This document shows, in pieces, positions 34,569-43,993 of a stretch of 64,000 nt of DNA. This DNA is from Pseudomonas sp. F(2018) (GTDB lineage: Bacteria > Pseudomonadota > Gammaproteobacteria > Pseudomonadales > Pseudomonadaceae). The first letter of the stretch is position 1; each line of letters begins with the position of its first letter. A program made the translations under genes and the position numbers. The notes below the pieces were generated by a model. That model saw nothing but the letters and a program-made list of their open reading frames with translations. It was not told the DNA's origin and ran no database searches. The stretch lies in the NCBI RefSeq assembly GCF_005508865.1, contig NZ_SCOM01000004.1, forward strand, positions 372,001 through 436,000, read 5' to 3'.

Positions 34569-37123
34569 CCGGCCAGGCCCAGTTCCTTGGCCCGCGCCAC
34601 CGCCTGGGTGCGCCGCTCCACGCCGAGCTTGAAGTTGATGCGCTGAGCGTGGGTCTTCACCGTGTGCAGGGAGATGAACAGGCTCTCGGCGATCTGCTGG
34701 TTGGACAGGCCCTGGACGATCAGGCGCAGCACGTCCAGTTCGCGGCGGCTGAGCAGGGCGGCGGGCTCGCTGCTTTCGCCGCTGCCGCCGGCCTTGCCGG
34801 TCCAGCGCATGAGTGCCGGGTTGCGCTGGGCGAAGGCGCGCTCGACGCTGGCCAGGCCGATCTGCCGGGCCATGGCCATGGCATCCAGCAGGGTCTGCTT
34901 GGCCTGCGCCTGGCGGTTGCTGGCATACAGGCCTTCGGCAAGGCTGAAGCCGATCTCGCAGGCCAGTGGCCGGCGGCCTTCCGCCAGGGCCTGGGCATGC
35001 ATGCGCGTCAGGCTGTCCAGCGCTTCGCTCACTTGCACTTCTTCCCCGGCCAGTTGCGCCTGGGCCAGCAGCAGCTGCAGGCGCATGTTGAGGTCCGGGG
35101 TGCCGAACGGCGGCAGCTGCGGTGGCCCCGCCAGTATCCCGCGCAGTGCCTTCTCGGCCTGGCTGTGGCGGCCCTGGGCCAGCCACAGGCGCGCCTTGCT
35201 CGCCAGCAGCAGGCCCTGATACAGCTGGGCGCTGATATGGCCGTACTGCATCAGACGCTCGATGTCGGCGATGCGCGCGAAGGCGCCGGCGATATCGCCG
35301 TGCAGGGCGTCGATCTCGGCCAGCCCCAGCAGACCCCAGGCCGCGGCGGGGTCGGCGCAGGCCTGGCATTCCTGCACGCCGGCGTTGAACACGGCCTCGG
35401 CCTCCTGGTAGCTGCCGCGCTGCAGCAGCAGGCTGGCGCGCAGCAGTTGTCCGCGCCCGCGCATAGGACTGGGCTCGTTGCCCCAGGCACTGCCCAGCTC
35501 GGTGTGCAGGCGGCTGAGCAGGCTCTCGGCGCGCAGCAGCTCGCCACGGATTTCCAGGAGCTTGGCGTGCTCCAGGGCCAGCAGGCTCTCGAAGGCCAGG
35601 CTGCCGTACTCGCGGGCCTGGCGGATGGCCACCCGGTTGAGCTCCTGGGCGCGTTCGAATTCGCCCTCGGTCAGCGCCTGTTCGATCTGCAGCAGGCGGC
35701 ACAGCAGGCGCTGGCTCCAGGCCCGCTCGGGCAGCTCGTCGATGGCCTCGGCCACCATCTGCCGCGCCCGCTCGGCGTCGCCGCGGTGGAACGCCAGCTT
35801 GCCGGCCAGGGCCTTCCACTGGGCGATCAGCTCCCGTTGGCGCAGCGCATTGGTCTGCGGCAGGAAGCGCTCCAGCGCCGTCAGGTACTGCTCGCCCTCG
35901 TCGAGGTGGCCGCTGAGCAGCAGGGCCCAGGCGTTGAGCAGGGCCAGGCGTGGCGTGCTGGTGCGCAGCGTCATCGGCAGTTCGCGGCACCATTCCAGCA
36001 ACAGAGCCAGGTCGCGGCCCTGCAGCAGGCGATCCTCGGTGAAGTGCTGCATCAGGCTGGCGGCCACTTCCTGCTGGTCGGCCTTGAGCGCGTATTCCAG
36101 CGCCGGGCGGATCTGCTCGCGGCTCACGTACCACTGGCAGGCCTTGCGGAACAGGGCCTTGGCCATGCTGCTCGGCAGCTGGCCGGCCAGGGTCGGCGCC
36201 AGGGCCGGTTGTATGCGCAGCAGGCGGCCGTCCTGGTCCACCGTCTCGATGAACAGGCCGCACTCGCGCAGTTGCTGCAGCAGCTGCGCGCCTTCGCCGA
36301 CGCCGAGCAGTTGCTCGCACAGCTCACTGTCGAAGGAGGGGAACTGGGCCAGGGTGTAGAGGGCCAGCTGCCAGTCGCCGGGCAGCTCGTCCAGCACCTC
36401 GCGCTTGAGGTAGTCCAGCAGCAGCCCGCCGCCGTCGGCCGGCAGCGCCTGGCCGGGCTTGCTGCCGAGCAGACGCAGGCGCAGGCCGGCGCACCAGCCC
36501 TGGGTCTGTTCCAGCAGCTCCAGCACGCTGGGGCGCAGCCACTGGTGGCCGGCGCGTTGCAGCAGTTCGCCCAGCTCGCTTTCGGAGAAGGCCAGCTCGC
36601 GGCTGCCCAGCTCGAACAGGTCGCCGTCCAGCAGCAGACGGGCCAGCTGCAGCTGTGGTCGGCGCCGGCTGGCGATCCACCAGCATACCTGGGCCGGGGT
36701 GGCGAGCAGCAGGCTGTTGAGGGTCTGGTCCAGCGCTGCATCGGGGCTGCGCGGGTAGTCGTCGAGCAACAGCCACAGGGGTTGCTGCAGTTGTTGCAGG
36801 TGTTCTTCGATGGCCTCCAGGCGGGCTTCGCTCAGGCCGAGTGCGGCGCTCAGGCGGCGCAACAGCTCGCTGGCGCCGAGGGGACGGCCGCGCAGGTCGA
36901 GATGGACGAACTTGGTGCCGCTCGGCCGCTGCCGCACGCATTCGCCGAGCAGCACGCTCTTGCCGCTGCCGGCCGGGGCGCAGAGCAGGCGCAGGCGGCA
37001 GTCGGCCTGCAGCAGTGCGTCGCGCAGGCGCGGGCGGGGCAGGTGGCTGGGCGGCAGCCGGGGCAGGTCGGCCTGAGACAACGTGGCCATGGACTCACTC
37101 GAATACGGGTTGGCGTGATTCAT
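34565..37123 (-). CDS. MalT/AlkS-type LuxR-family transcriptional regulator, copy 2
   Basis: The protein has 852 residues from ATG 37123; the ATG at 37090 (MATLSQADLPRLPPSHLPRP) is an alternative, and neither has a strong ribosome site. Walker A APAGSGKS lies at residues 49-56, LWLLLDDYP is the Walker B-like strand, and a long helical repeat region follows. The C-terminal LuxR helix-turn-helix (LSRRELDVLRLIVQGLSNQ to HTVKTHAQRIN) is very close to that of copy 1 at 7234. It follows the second DUF1302-DUF1329 pair on the same strand after a terminator, the same arrangement as copy 1, so it is the probable regulator of that pair. Confidence 0.9.
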   Translation of the reverse strand: MNHANPYSSESMATLSQADLPRLPPSHLPRPRLRDALLQADCRLRLLCAPAGSGKSVLLGECVRQRPSGTKFVHLDLRGRPLGASELLRRLSAALGLSEARLEAIEEHLQQLQQPLWLLLDDYPRSPDAALDQTLNSLLLATPAQVCWWIASRRRPQLQLARLLLDGDLFELGSRELAFSESELGELLQRAGHQWLRPSVLELLEQTQGWCAGLRLRLLGSKPGQALPADGGGLLLDYLKREVLDELPGDWQLALYTLAQFPSFDSELCEQLLGVGEGAQLLQQLRECGLFIETVDQDGRLLRIQPALAPTLAGQLPSSMAKALFRKACQWYVSREQIRPALEYALKADQQEVAASLMQHFTEDRLLQGRDLALLLEWCRELPMTLRTSTPRLALLNAWALLLSGHLDEGEQYLTALERFLPQTNALRQRELIAQWKALAGKLAFHRGDAERARQMVAEAIDELPERAWSQRLLCRLLQIEQALTEGEFERAQELNRVAIRQAREYGSLAFESLLALEHAKLLEIRGELLRAESLLSRLHTELGSAWGNEPSPMRGRGQLLRASLLLQRGSYQEAEAVFNAGVQECQACADPAAAWGLLGLAEIDALHGDIAGAFARIADIERLMQYGHISAQLYQGLLLASKARLWLAQGRHSQAEKALRGILAGPPQLPPFGTPDLNMRLQLLLAQAQLAGEEVQVSEALDSLTRMHAQALAEGRRPLACEIGFSLAEGLYASNRQAQAKQTLLDAMAMARQIGLASVERAFAQRNPALMRWTGKAGGSGESSEPAALLSRRELDVLRLIVQGLSNQQIAESLFISLHTVKTHAQRINFKLGVERRTQAVARAKELGLAG

Positions 37124-37163
37124 CCTTGCAGAGCCTGGCGGGAGTGCGCAAATGCGCGGCCAT

Positions 37164-37188
37164 AAAAAAAGCGGCCCGAAAGGGCCGC
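37164..37188 (-). terminator. Intrinsic terminator after DUF1329 copy 2
   Basis: On the minus strand the stem GCGGCCC/GGGCCGC with loop TTTC is followed by seven T. It lies between DUF1329 copy 2 and the LuxR-type gene, mirroring module 1. Confidence 0.9.
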
Positions 37189-37219
37189 CAAATCACGGAG
37201 TTGCCTGGTGTTGCCGGGG

Positions 37220-38590
37220 TCAGCGCACGCCGGCCTGGCGCAGGGCCGCCGGGGTGTAGCTGGAAGCGCTGGCCTTGGCGCCGAACTCGATGCCCTGTTT
37301 CTCCTCGTTCTTCAGGCCGAGCACCGAGTAACGGCCGGAGATCAGGTCATACAGGGTCTCGGCGGTATAGCCGGGTACCTGCTTGTGGTAGTACTGCTGG
37401 ATGTGGCCTTCGCCCACGCGCCACAGCTGGCCGCGACCGTCGTAGTGATCGACCAGCGCCAGCTGCCAGCTGTCCTCGTCGAAGTACATGTGGCGGGTAG
37501 CGTAGATGTGGCGCTCGCCCGGCTTGACCTTGGCCACCACTTCCCACACGCGGTGCAGCTCGTAGCGGGTCAGGTCCTGGTTGATGTGGCCGGCCTTGAG
37601 GATGTCCTTGTACTTCAGGCTCGGCGAATCCAGCTTGTAGCTGTTGTAGGGGATGTACATCTCCTTCTTGCCGACCAGCTCCCAGGTGTAGCGATCCGGG
37701 GCGCCGTTGAACATGTCGTAGTTGTCCGAGGTGGCCAGGCCGTCGGCGGCGGTGGCCGGGCCGTCGTAGGCCACCTGCGGGGCGCGGCGCACGCGGCGCT
37801 GGCCGGCGTTGTAGAGCCAGGCCATGCGCGGTTCCTTGACTTGGTCGATGGTCTCGTGGACCAGCAGCACGTTGCCGGCCAGGCGCGCCGGGGCGGTCAC
37901 GTTTTGGATGAAGTAGAACAGGATGTTGTCGGCCTTGCTCTTGTCCAGGTCCGGTAGGTTGCTGGGGTAGGACACCTCGTCGGTGAACTGGACCATGCTG
38001 AACGCGCCATTGGCCTGCGGTTGCACGCGGGTCATGTAGCGCTTGACGTTGCCGCCGCGGTAGCGGGTGCTGTGGTTCCACACCACCTCGACGCCGCTCT
38101 TGGGCAGCGGGAAGGCGTAATAGCGGCTGTCGCTGAAGCCGGCCAGGCCGTTGCCGCCGTCGATGCCCTCGGTGTTCAGCGCGCTGGTCTTGGCGGCGGC
38201 GTAGATGCTGTCCGGCACGGCGGCGCTGCGGTGGCTGGGGTACACCGGGATCTTGTAGGTCTCTGGGTAGCGCTTGAACATCGCCAGCTGGCCGGCGGAC
38301 AGCTTGTCCTTGTACTGCTCGGCATTGGCGGCGGTGATGGTCAGCAGCGGCTGCTCGCTGGCGAACGGGTCGGCGAGGAAGCCCTTGGCGTCCACCGCGC
38401 CGGCATTGGTCGGCAGGCCGCCAGTCCACTCAGGGATGCTGCCATCGGCATTGCCGGCTTTCTCGGCGCCGATCGGCGTCAGGCTGGTGCCCAGTTTTGC
38501 GGCTTCGTCCGGGCTGACTTTGGCCATCACGCTGGTGGCCAGCAGGGATAGCGCCAGGGCACCGGTGTGCAGAAGGGTACGTTTCATCAT
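37220..38590 (-). CDS. DUF1329 periplasmic protein, copy 2
   Basis: The protein has 456 residues (MMKRTLLHTGALALSLL; the second Met is an equally good start) with AGGTGAAG upstream. The signal peptide ends at SVMA, then KVSPDEAAKLGTSLTPIGAE. It is close to copy 1 along its whole length, including AWLYNAGQRRVRRAPQV, DRYTWELVGKKEMYIPYNSY and the C-terminus YTPAALRQAGVR. It is predicted to be a periplasmic LolA-like carrier partnering DUF1302. It lies 29 bases after DUF1302 copy 2, in the same operon. Confidence 0.9.
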   Translation of the reverse strand: MMKRTLLHTGALALSLLATSVMAKVSPDEAAKLGTSLTPIGAEKAGNADGSIPEWTGGLPTNAGAVDAKGFLADPFASEQPLLTITAANAEQYKDKLSAGQLAMFKRYPETYKIPVYPSHRSAAVPDSIYAAAKTSALNTEGIDGGNGLAGFSDSRYYAFPLPKSGVEVVWNHSTRYRGGNVKRYMTRVQPQANGAFSMVQFTDEVSYPSNLPDLDKSKADNILFYFIQNVTAPARLAGNVLLVHETIDQVKEPRMAWLYNAGQRRVRRAPQVAYDGPATAADGLATSDNYDMFNGAPDRYTWELVGKKEMYIPYNSYKLDSPSLKYKDILKAGHINQDLTRYELHRVWEVVAKVKPGERHIYATRHMYFDEDSWQLALVDHYDGRGQLWRVGEGHIQQYYHKQVPGYTAETLYDLISGRYSVLGLKNEEKQGIEFGAKASASSYTPAALRQAGVR

Positions 38591-38619
38591 GTCTTCACCT
38601 TTCTTGTTCTATGGCTGGC

Positions 38620-40392
38620 TCAGAAGCTCATGCCGACGCTGACGGCCAGGAAATCCCGGTCGATGCTGGTGTTGTATTCGCCGCCGAAGAAGTCGGTGTA
38701 GGCGATGCTGGCGGTGTAGGTGTTCTGGTAATCGGCATCCAGACCGATGCTGATGGCCTTGTTGCCTTCGGTGAAGGTTGGACTGTAGCCATCCACGTCA
38801 TGCGACCAGGACAGGTTCGGCTTGAGGTTGATGCCGGCGAACACATCGCTGTAGTCGAGGATGGCGCGGGCGCGGTATCCCCATGAGGTGTTGGTGAAGA
38901 ATCCCTTGTTGTCGCAGTTCTGCGGGTTGGCCGAGTTGAGTAGGCCCTCGCACAGGGAGTTGGTCGGGATCTCGCCGTTGCCGAACTCCGGGCCGCGGCC
39001 ATAGCGCAGCTCGTTCTGGTTGAGGTCGCTGACGTGGGTGTAGCCCACCTCGCCAACCAGAGTCAGACGCTCGGCCCCCATGACCTGATCGAAGAACTGG
39101 GTGACGGTCATCTGGGCCTGGGTCATCGGCTTGCGCACGTAGCCGTCGATGGTCTCTCCGGCGCCACGGGCGGCGTGGCCGCTGGTATAGATGGGGCTGT
39201 TGTTCCAGATCAGCGGGCCGGCCTGGGCCACTGCGGCCACGGTCAGGTCGGTGGTGTTGAGCTGCATCGGCATGTTCGGGCGGTAGCTCAGCTCACCGGC
39301 CACGGCGGTCGAGCCGACGTTGGTGGCGAAGCTCACGCCGTGCAGGCGGATGTCTTCCGGGTAGTCGAGGAAGTACTTGCCGCTCAGCTCCCCGGTGACC
39401 GGATCCTCCACGTCGTACAGGCCGGGATCACCGGCGACGTAGGAGAGGATCGGGCTGCGGCTGTGGTAGTTCATGCTGTAGAAGCCGAACTCGGTGTCGT
39501 TCAGCTCCGGCGCCATCCAACGCAGGGCCACGCCCCACTGGCCGCTGTCCCTGGCGTCCTGGTCGCCCAGGCGGCCGAGGTAGCGATAGCCGGCGGCACC
39601 GCGCGTGTCGAAATCGCTGCCCTGGGCGGCGAGGCGGTTGCTGCAGCCGTCCTGCACGACGTCCACGGCGAAGAAGGTGCCGCAGTTGTCGGCGACGGTC
39701 TGGTCCCACTCGATCTGGTAGAACGCCTCGACCGCGAGGTTGTCGGTCAGGCTCTGCGAGACGTAGAACATGTTGACCGGGATCAGGCCCTCCTTGATCT
39801 CGGCTCCGGGACGACGGAACGCGGCGGCGTCGACTGGGTTGATGGCGTTGATCGAGTTGAAGATGAAGGTGCTTTCGCCCCAGCTCACCACTTGCTTGCC
39901 CAGGCGCACGGAGCCCGGCTGCTCGGCGATGCTGTAGTTGTGGTAGACGAAGGCGTCGAGGATCTGCGCGCCGGAAGACTGCGCGGCCTGCTTGCGGTTG
40001 GAGTCGTCGATGTCGTAGAGCAGGCGGCTCTCGTCCTTCAGCTCGAAGTCGTACCAGTACTTACCGCGCACGAAGACGCCGGTGTCGCCGTATTTCAGCT
40101 CGAGGTCGTGGATGCCCTTGAAGATCTTCGAGAAGGTCTCGCCCTTCTTGAAGTTCAGGCGGCCGTCGTCGGTGGTTTGCGAGGAGGCTTCGCCGCCGTT
40201 GCGCACGCCTACCAGATCCGGATCGGCGCCGCGCATGGACCAGCTGGCGCCTACCGAGAGGGAAGAGTCGACCTGGCCTTCGATCTCGCCGATGTTGAAA
40301 CTCACGGCCTGGGCGCCGACCGGCAGCCCTATTGCGATTGCGGCTGCCAGTGCATGCGGCCGGAAGTTCGCGCGCCTTGTTGTTGTAGTCAT
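38620..40392 (-). CDS. DUF1302 family outer-membrane protein, copy 2
   Basis: The protein has 590 residues, starting at the ATG at 40392 after GGGGTAG. The signal peptide ends near PVGAQA, then VSFNIGEIEGQVDSSLSVG. Residues up to about 220 are nearly the same as copy 1 (KGETFSKIFKGIHDLELKYG, SVRLGKQVVSWGESTFIF). The middle is shorter and different, and the C-terminus GGEYNTSIDRDFLAVSVGMSF again ends in Phe. It is probably an outer-membrane beta-barrel with variable loops that may set substrate range. A GGATGAAGG sequence (MalT-box-like, reading on the plus strand) lies at about 40456 in its 229-base upstream gap. Confidence 0.9.
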   Translation of the reverse strand: MTTTTRRANFRPHALAAAIAIGLPVGAQAVSFNIGEIEGQVDSSLSVGASWSMRGADPDLVGVRNGGEASSQTTDDGRLNFKKGETFSKIFKGIHDLELKYGDTGVFVRGKYWYDFELKDESRLLYDIDDSNRKQAAQSSGAQILDAFVYHNYSIAEQPGSVRLGKQVVSWGESTFIFNSINAINPVDAAAFRRPGAEIKEGLIPVNMFYVSQSLTDNLAVEAFYQIEWDQTVADNCGTFFAVDVVQDGCSNRLAAQGSDFDTRGAAGYRYLGRLGDQDARDSGQWGVALRWMAPELNDTEFGFYSMNYHSRSPILSYVAGDPGLYDVEDPVTGELSGKYFLDYPEDIRLHGVSFATNVGSTAVAGELSYRPNMPMQLNTTDLTVAAVAQAGPLIWNNSPIYTSGHAARGAGETIDGYVRKPMTQAQMTVTQFFDQVMGAERLTLVGEVGYTHVSDLNQNELRYGRGPEFGNGEIPTNSLCEGLLNSANPQNCDNKGFFTNTSWGYRARAILDYSDVFAGINLKPNLSWSHDVDGYSPTFTEGNKAISIGLDADYQNTYTASIAYTDFFGGEYNTSIDRDFLAVSVGMSF

Positions 40393-40536
40393 GCGCTACC
40401 CCTGTGTGGTGGTTGATCGGCGGCCAAGCTAATCAATCGGCGCGGGGCGGGTAACGGATGAAGGAGTGATCTTCCGATTCACTCTTTGTAGTGAGAGGGC
40501 GGGCGGAGGGCGCTGGCGGCGGCGTGCTGCACAAAT

Positions 40537-40568
40537 GAAAAGGCCGGTGCAGCAGGGCCGCACCGGCC
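40537..40568 (-). terminator. Intrinsic terminator after the DUF1652 gene
   Basis: On the minus strand the 9-base stem GGCCGGTGC/GCACCGGCC is followed by TTTT, 53 bases after the DUF1652 stop. Confidence 0.65.
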
Positions 40569-40621
40569 GGTAACACTCTGGTTCGGAATGACCGGGCGGC
40601 GAGTGCGCCCGGCTCGGGGGA

Positions 40622-40909
40622 TCAGCGGTGCAGCAGGTCGGGGCGGTAGCGGGTCGGGCTGGAGTCGCCGCCGTCTCCCGCCAGCTCGTAATCGAAGCAG
40701 ATATCGCTCACCAGCTGGCTGATCTGGTCGTCATCGCCCAGGTTGCCGATATCGATGCCGACCACGGTGAGCTCCACATTGTCGGAACCTTCGGCCAGGA
40801 TCTGGATCGTCATAAAGCGGCCATCGGGAATGCTGCACACACAGCGAAGCGGGAGGAAGGCACTCTCGACGTTCCTGCAGAGCTCCACATTGGTCAGCGA
40901 CTGTCCCAT
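40622..40909 (-). CDS. DUF1652 family small protein
   Basis: The 95-residue protein has the DUF1652 pattern LTNVELCRNVESAFLPLRCVCSIPDGRFMTIQI followed by LTVVGIDIGNL and a C-terminal acidic helix. This family is found mainly in Pseudomonas and has no known function. No signal peptide or membrane segment is seen, so it should be cytoplasmic. It is a monocistronic unit. The 229-base gap upstream (40910-41138) holds hairpins CCCGTCCC/GGGACGGG (about 41069-41088) and GGCTGGC/GCCAGCC (about 41109-41132) without T tails. Confidence 0.8.
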   Translation of the reverse strand: MGQSLTNVELCRNVESAFLPLRCVCSIPDGRFMTIQILAEGSDNVELTVVGIDIGNLGDDDQISQLVSDICFDYELAGDGGDSSPTRYRPDLLHR

Positions 40910-41138
40910 CTCTTGGCCCCCCTGGCGTTGGTGCAGCGTGGTGTAGAAGCCTGACCATAGCAGTTGGGTATCTGCAACGCTGCCCCTTTCATCGGTAAAA
41001 ATATCGAGATAGAGCGGTCCGGCACAGTTTTATGTACTGGCGAGTGGCCATTGGCTGGCGCACGAAGCCCGTCCCGCAAGGGACGGGGAGCAGCTCCGGG
41101 GTGCGAGCGGCTGGCCAGAAAACTTGCCAGCCCTGCGT

Positions 41139-41888
41139 TCACTGTGGCGCCGGCACCGCCTCGCTGCGTTCACGCACCCAGAACAGCGTGGCACCGGCCA
41201 CGGCGGCGGGCATCACCAGGATGTTGACGAAGGGGATCAGCAGCGCCAGGTACACCGTGCCGCCGAAGCCCAGGCTCTGCCAGCGCTTCTCGCGCAGCCA
41301 GGCGAGCATCTCGTTCCAGCCCAGCTTGTTGTTGTCCGCCGGGTAGTCGATGTACTGCACCGCCATCATCCAGATGCCGAACAGTATCCACAGCGGTGCG
41401 GCCACCAGGTTGAGCACCGGCACGAAGGTGAGGATCAGCAGCGGGATGGCGCGCGGCAGGAAATACGCCAGCTTGCGCATCTCGCGGCCGATGGTGCGCG
41501 GCATCATGGCCATCAGCTCGGCCCAGCTGAAGGGTGGGAAGTCGTCGCGGCCGCGCAGCACCACTTCCACCTTCTCGGCGAGGAAGCCGTTGAAGGGCGC
41601 GGCGATAATGTTGGCCAGCAGGGTGAAGGTGAAGAACATGATCACCAGCACCAGCAGGAAGAACAGCGGGGTGAGCACGTAGGTGAGGAAGCTCAGCCAG
41701 TCCGGCAGGTTGGGCATCAGGCTGTCCATCCAGATGCCGAACTGCTGCATGGCCAGCACGATCAGGCCGAGGAACAGCAGGGTGTTGACGGCCAGCGGCA
41801 GCAGCACGAACAGGCGCAGGCCGGGGCTGAGGACCAGCTTCAGACCTTCGCTCAGGTATTGCGGGCCGGAGAGGGCGGGATTGAGCAT
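41139..41888 (-). CDS. cysZ: Sulfate transporter CysZ
   Basis: The 249-residue inner-membrane protein has four or more long hydrophobic segments (FVLLPLAVNTLLFLGLIVLA, FLTYVLTPLFFLLVLVIMFF, AIPLLILTFVPVLNLVAAPLW and LALLIPFVNILVMPAAVAGA). The conserved stretches are ANIIAAPFNGFLAEKVE, FGIWMMAVQYIDYPADNN and the C-terminal VAGATLFWVRER. It imports sulfate for cysteine synthesis. It is downstream of the diguanylate cyclase gene by 33 bases and may be co-transcribed with it. The cysZ/GGDEF/trxB order matches my recollection of P. aeruginosa. Confidence 0.94.
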   Translation of the reverse strand: MLNPALSGPQYLSEGLKLVLSPGLRLFVLLPLAVNTLLFLGLIVLAMQQFGIWMDSLMPNLPDWLSFLTYVLTPLFFLLVLVIMFFTFTLLANIIAAPFNGFLAEKVEVVLRGRDDFPPFSWAELMAMMPRTIGREMRKLAYFLPRAIPLLILTFVPVLNLVAAPLWILFGIWMMAVQYIDYPADNNKLGWNEMLAWLREKRWQSLGFGGTVYLALLIPFVNILVMPAAVAGATLFWVRERSEAVPAPQ

Positions 41889-41921
41889 GACGAGCTCCGC
41901 GAGAATGGAATCGCGCCGACC

Positions 41922-43895
41922 TTAACCACTTTGCCTGGAGGAGGAAAGCAGCCGCGGGTGATACAGGCAGGCGCGGTTGCGCTCGCGCTTGGCCTCGTAC
42001 ATCGCGCTGTCGGCGGCCTTGACCAGACTTTCCGGGTCGCCAGCGTGGTCCGGATAGAGGGCGATGCCGATACTCGGCGTAACAAAGTCGATGATGTGCC
42101 CGTCGAGGCGGGCCGGATTCTGCAGGACGCCGAGGATGCGCCCAGCCAGCTTGTAGGCGGCCTCGACGTTGCCGCCGGGCATCAGCAGGGTGAACTCGTC
42201 GCCGCCCAGGCGGTAGACCCGGTCCGGCTGGCGCATGGTGCCGCGTATGCGCTCGGCGATGCTCACCAGCAGGGCATCGCCGACGTCATGGCCGAAGCGG
42301 TCGTTGACCTCCTTGAAACGGTCCAGGTCCAGATACAGCAGGGCCAGGTGGTTGTCGCTGCGCTGGGCCTGATCGATGGCCTGCTTGAGGTGTTCGGTGA
42401 AGGCCTTGCGGTTGCCCAGGCCGGTCAGCGGGTCGCGGTAGGCCATGTCCAGCAGCTGGTTCTGGTAGGCCACCTGGTCGCTGATGTCGCGCAGGATGCC
42501 GCGGTAGCCGGCGAAGCCGCCCTGGCTGTCGCTGATCAGCGAGAAGCGTGTCTCGTAGTAGCCCTGGCTACCGTCGAGGCGGCGCAGCGGCGCGGCGAAA
42601 CGGGTGTTCTCGCCACTCTCGCGGGCACGCCCGAACAGCTGGCGGGCGCGCTCGATGTCCGCCTCTTCCAGTACCTCCTCGAAGGATTTCTCCAGCAGCG
42701 CCTCGCTGGGGTAGCCGAGCATGCTGCACAGGGCGCGGTTGACGGCGACTATCCGGCCCTCCGGGGTCAGCTCGAAGTAGCCGTCGTGGATGGCATCGAG
42801 AATCTCGCGGTCGCGGGCTTCGCTCTGCTCCAGGCGTTCGAGCATGCGGTTGACCTCCTGGGCCAGCTGGCCCAGCTCGTCGTTGCCGCGGTCGCCGATG
42901 CGCTGATGGGCCGAGTCCGGGCCGATGGCGGCGATCTCCCGGTTCATGCGCAGCACCCGGCGCAGGATGCCGAAATCCAGGCCCAGGTAGATCAGCACCC
43001 AGGCCACCAGGCCGACGGCGGTGGCCTCGGCCAGGAAGATGGCGATGGCCTTGTGCCCCTCCTGGTACAGACGGCGCTCGCGGGTCAGCTCCATGCGCAG
43101 CTGCGGCTCGCCCAGGCTGTTGCGGAACAGCAGGTCGAGCTGCTGGCGCTCCTCGTCCAGCACCCGGCGCGGGCTGATCTCGATCTGGTTGAGGTTGGTA
43201 TTGCCGAGCATGGGCAGCGCGCGCCAGCCATCGTTCTGCCCCATGGGCGGCAACAGGCGCAGGGAGCCGTTGACCTGGGTCTGCAGCAGCTCGGCGCGCT
43301 CACCGTCGATGAAGTGCCCGGCCACCAGGGTGCCCAGGCTCGGCAGGCTGTCCTGGTTGTTGCTGATGCCGCCCATGGCCAGCACCAGCGGCACGCCCTG
43401 GATCACCACGATCTGGCCGCGCAGGTCCTCGCGTTTGTCCGGTTGGCGCAGGTGTCTGATCTGTTCGAGGATGGCGTCGCGCAGCCCCGCATAGCTGCGT
43501 GGCCGCTCCGTGCCCAGGGTGAGCATGTCCGGCAGGTCCGGCGGCAGCCATTGCTCGGCATGCACTTCGTCCTGCAGGTCGAGCAGCAGCATGAAGTCGA
43601 AGTTCATCTGCCGCAGCGCTTCCGGGTCCATGTTGCGGCGCATGAAGTCCGGACGCTGGCCGAGCATGAATTCGTAGCTGTCGTCCCACTTGGCGTAGCT
43701 GAGCACCAGGTCGAGGTTGCGCTTGAGATTGTTGTCGAGCAGCGCCTGCAGGCGCTTGGCCTCGGCGTTCAGCAGGGCCGCGTCCTGGCGGTCGAAGCGG
43801 CTGAGGATCAGGCTCTGCGACAGCAGGTAGGCGAAGCCCAGCGCGAGTAGCAGCAGCGGGGCGAACAGCCAGAACAGACGTTTGCGCAGAGTCAT
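41922..43895 (-). CDS. Membrane diguanylate cyclase (CHASE4-HAMP-PAS-GGDEF)
   Basis: The protein has 657 residues from the ATG at 43895 (MTLRKRLFWLFAPLLLLALG); an open 21-codon upstream extension lacks a good start. A first transmembrane helix at about 8-27 is followed by a periplasmic CHASE4-type domain (about 45-270, with LVLSYAKWDDSYEFM). A second helix (about 280-300), HAMP, PAS (about 365-480) and a GGDEF domain follow. The active site RLGGDEF is preceded by the inhibitory site RQPD at the correct 5-residue distance. It makes cyclic di-GMP from GTP in response to a periplasmic signal. Confidence 0.93.
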   Translation of the reverse strand: MTLRKRLFWLFAPLLLLALGFAYLLSQSLILSRFDRQDAALLNAEAKRLQALLDNNLKRNLDLVLSYAKWDDSYEFMLGQRPDFMRRNMDPEALRQMNFDFMLLLDLQDEVHAEQWLPPDLPDMLTLGTERPRSYAGLRDAILEQIRHLRQPDKREDLRGQIVVIQGVPLVLAMGGISNNQDSLPSLGTLVAGHFIDGERAELLQTQVNGSLRLLPPMGQNDGWRALPMLGNTNLNQIEISPRRVLDEERQQLDLLFRNSLGEPQLRMELTRERRLYQEGHKAIAIFLAEATAVGLVAWVLIYLGLDFGILRRVLRMNREIAAIGPDSAHQRIGDRGNDELGQLAQEVNRMLERLEQSEARDREILDAIHDGYFELTPEGRIVAVNRALCSMLGYPSEALLEKSFEEVLEEADIERARQLFGRARESGENTRFAAPLRRLDGSQGYYETRFSLISDSQGGFAGYRGILRDISDQVAYQNQLLDMAYRDPLTGLGNRKAFTEHLKQAIDQAQRSDNHLALLYLDLDRFKEVNDRFGHDVGDALLVSIAERIRGTMRQPDRVYRLGGDEFTLLMPGGNVEAAYKLAGRILGVLQNPARLDGHIIDFVTPSIGIALYPDHAGDPESLVKAADSAMYEAKRERNRACLYHPRLLSSSRQSG

Positions 43896-43956
43896 GCCGG
43901 GCAGCCTGGGTGGGGGTGAACCGAGTATAGCCAAGGGGGCCGCCGGCCCCTGGCGC

Positions 43957-43993
43957 ATAGCCTCGGCCTATTGGCCGTATTGAGAATGGGCAT
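43957..43993. promoter_or_regulatory. OxyR-like binding site upstream of trxB
   Basis: ATAG-N7-CTAT-N7-ATTG-N7-GCAT matches the OxyR pattern ATAG-N7-CTAT-N7-ATAG-N7-CTAT at 13 of 16 defined positions, with the first half perfect. It lies 118 to 154 bases before the trxB start. Confidence 0.6.

Noticed and set aside
33576..36320. 914-codon open frame overlapping the AraC gene and LuxR copy 2
   Set aside because: It is a frame shift of the true LuxR frame followed by antisense of AraC; the protein is Arg/Pro/Ala-rich.
41069..41132. Two hairpins downstream of cysZ as a terminator
   Set aside because: Neither is followed by a T tract; rho-independent termination is not supported.
41124..43850. 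908-codon open frame antisense to cysZ and the diguanylate cyclase
   Set aside because: It spans two well-supported genes and has no recognisable motif.
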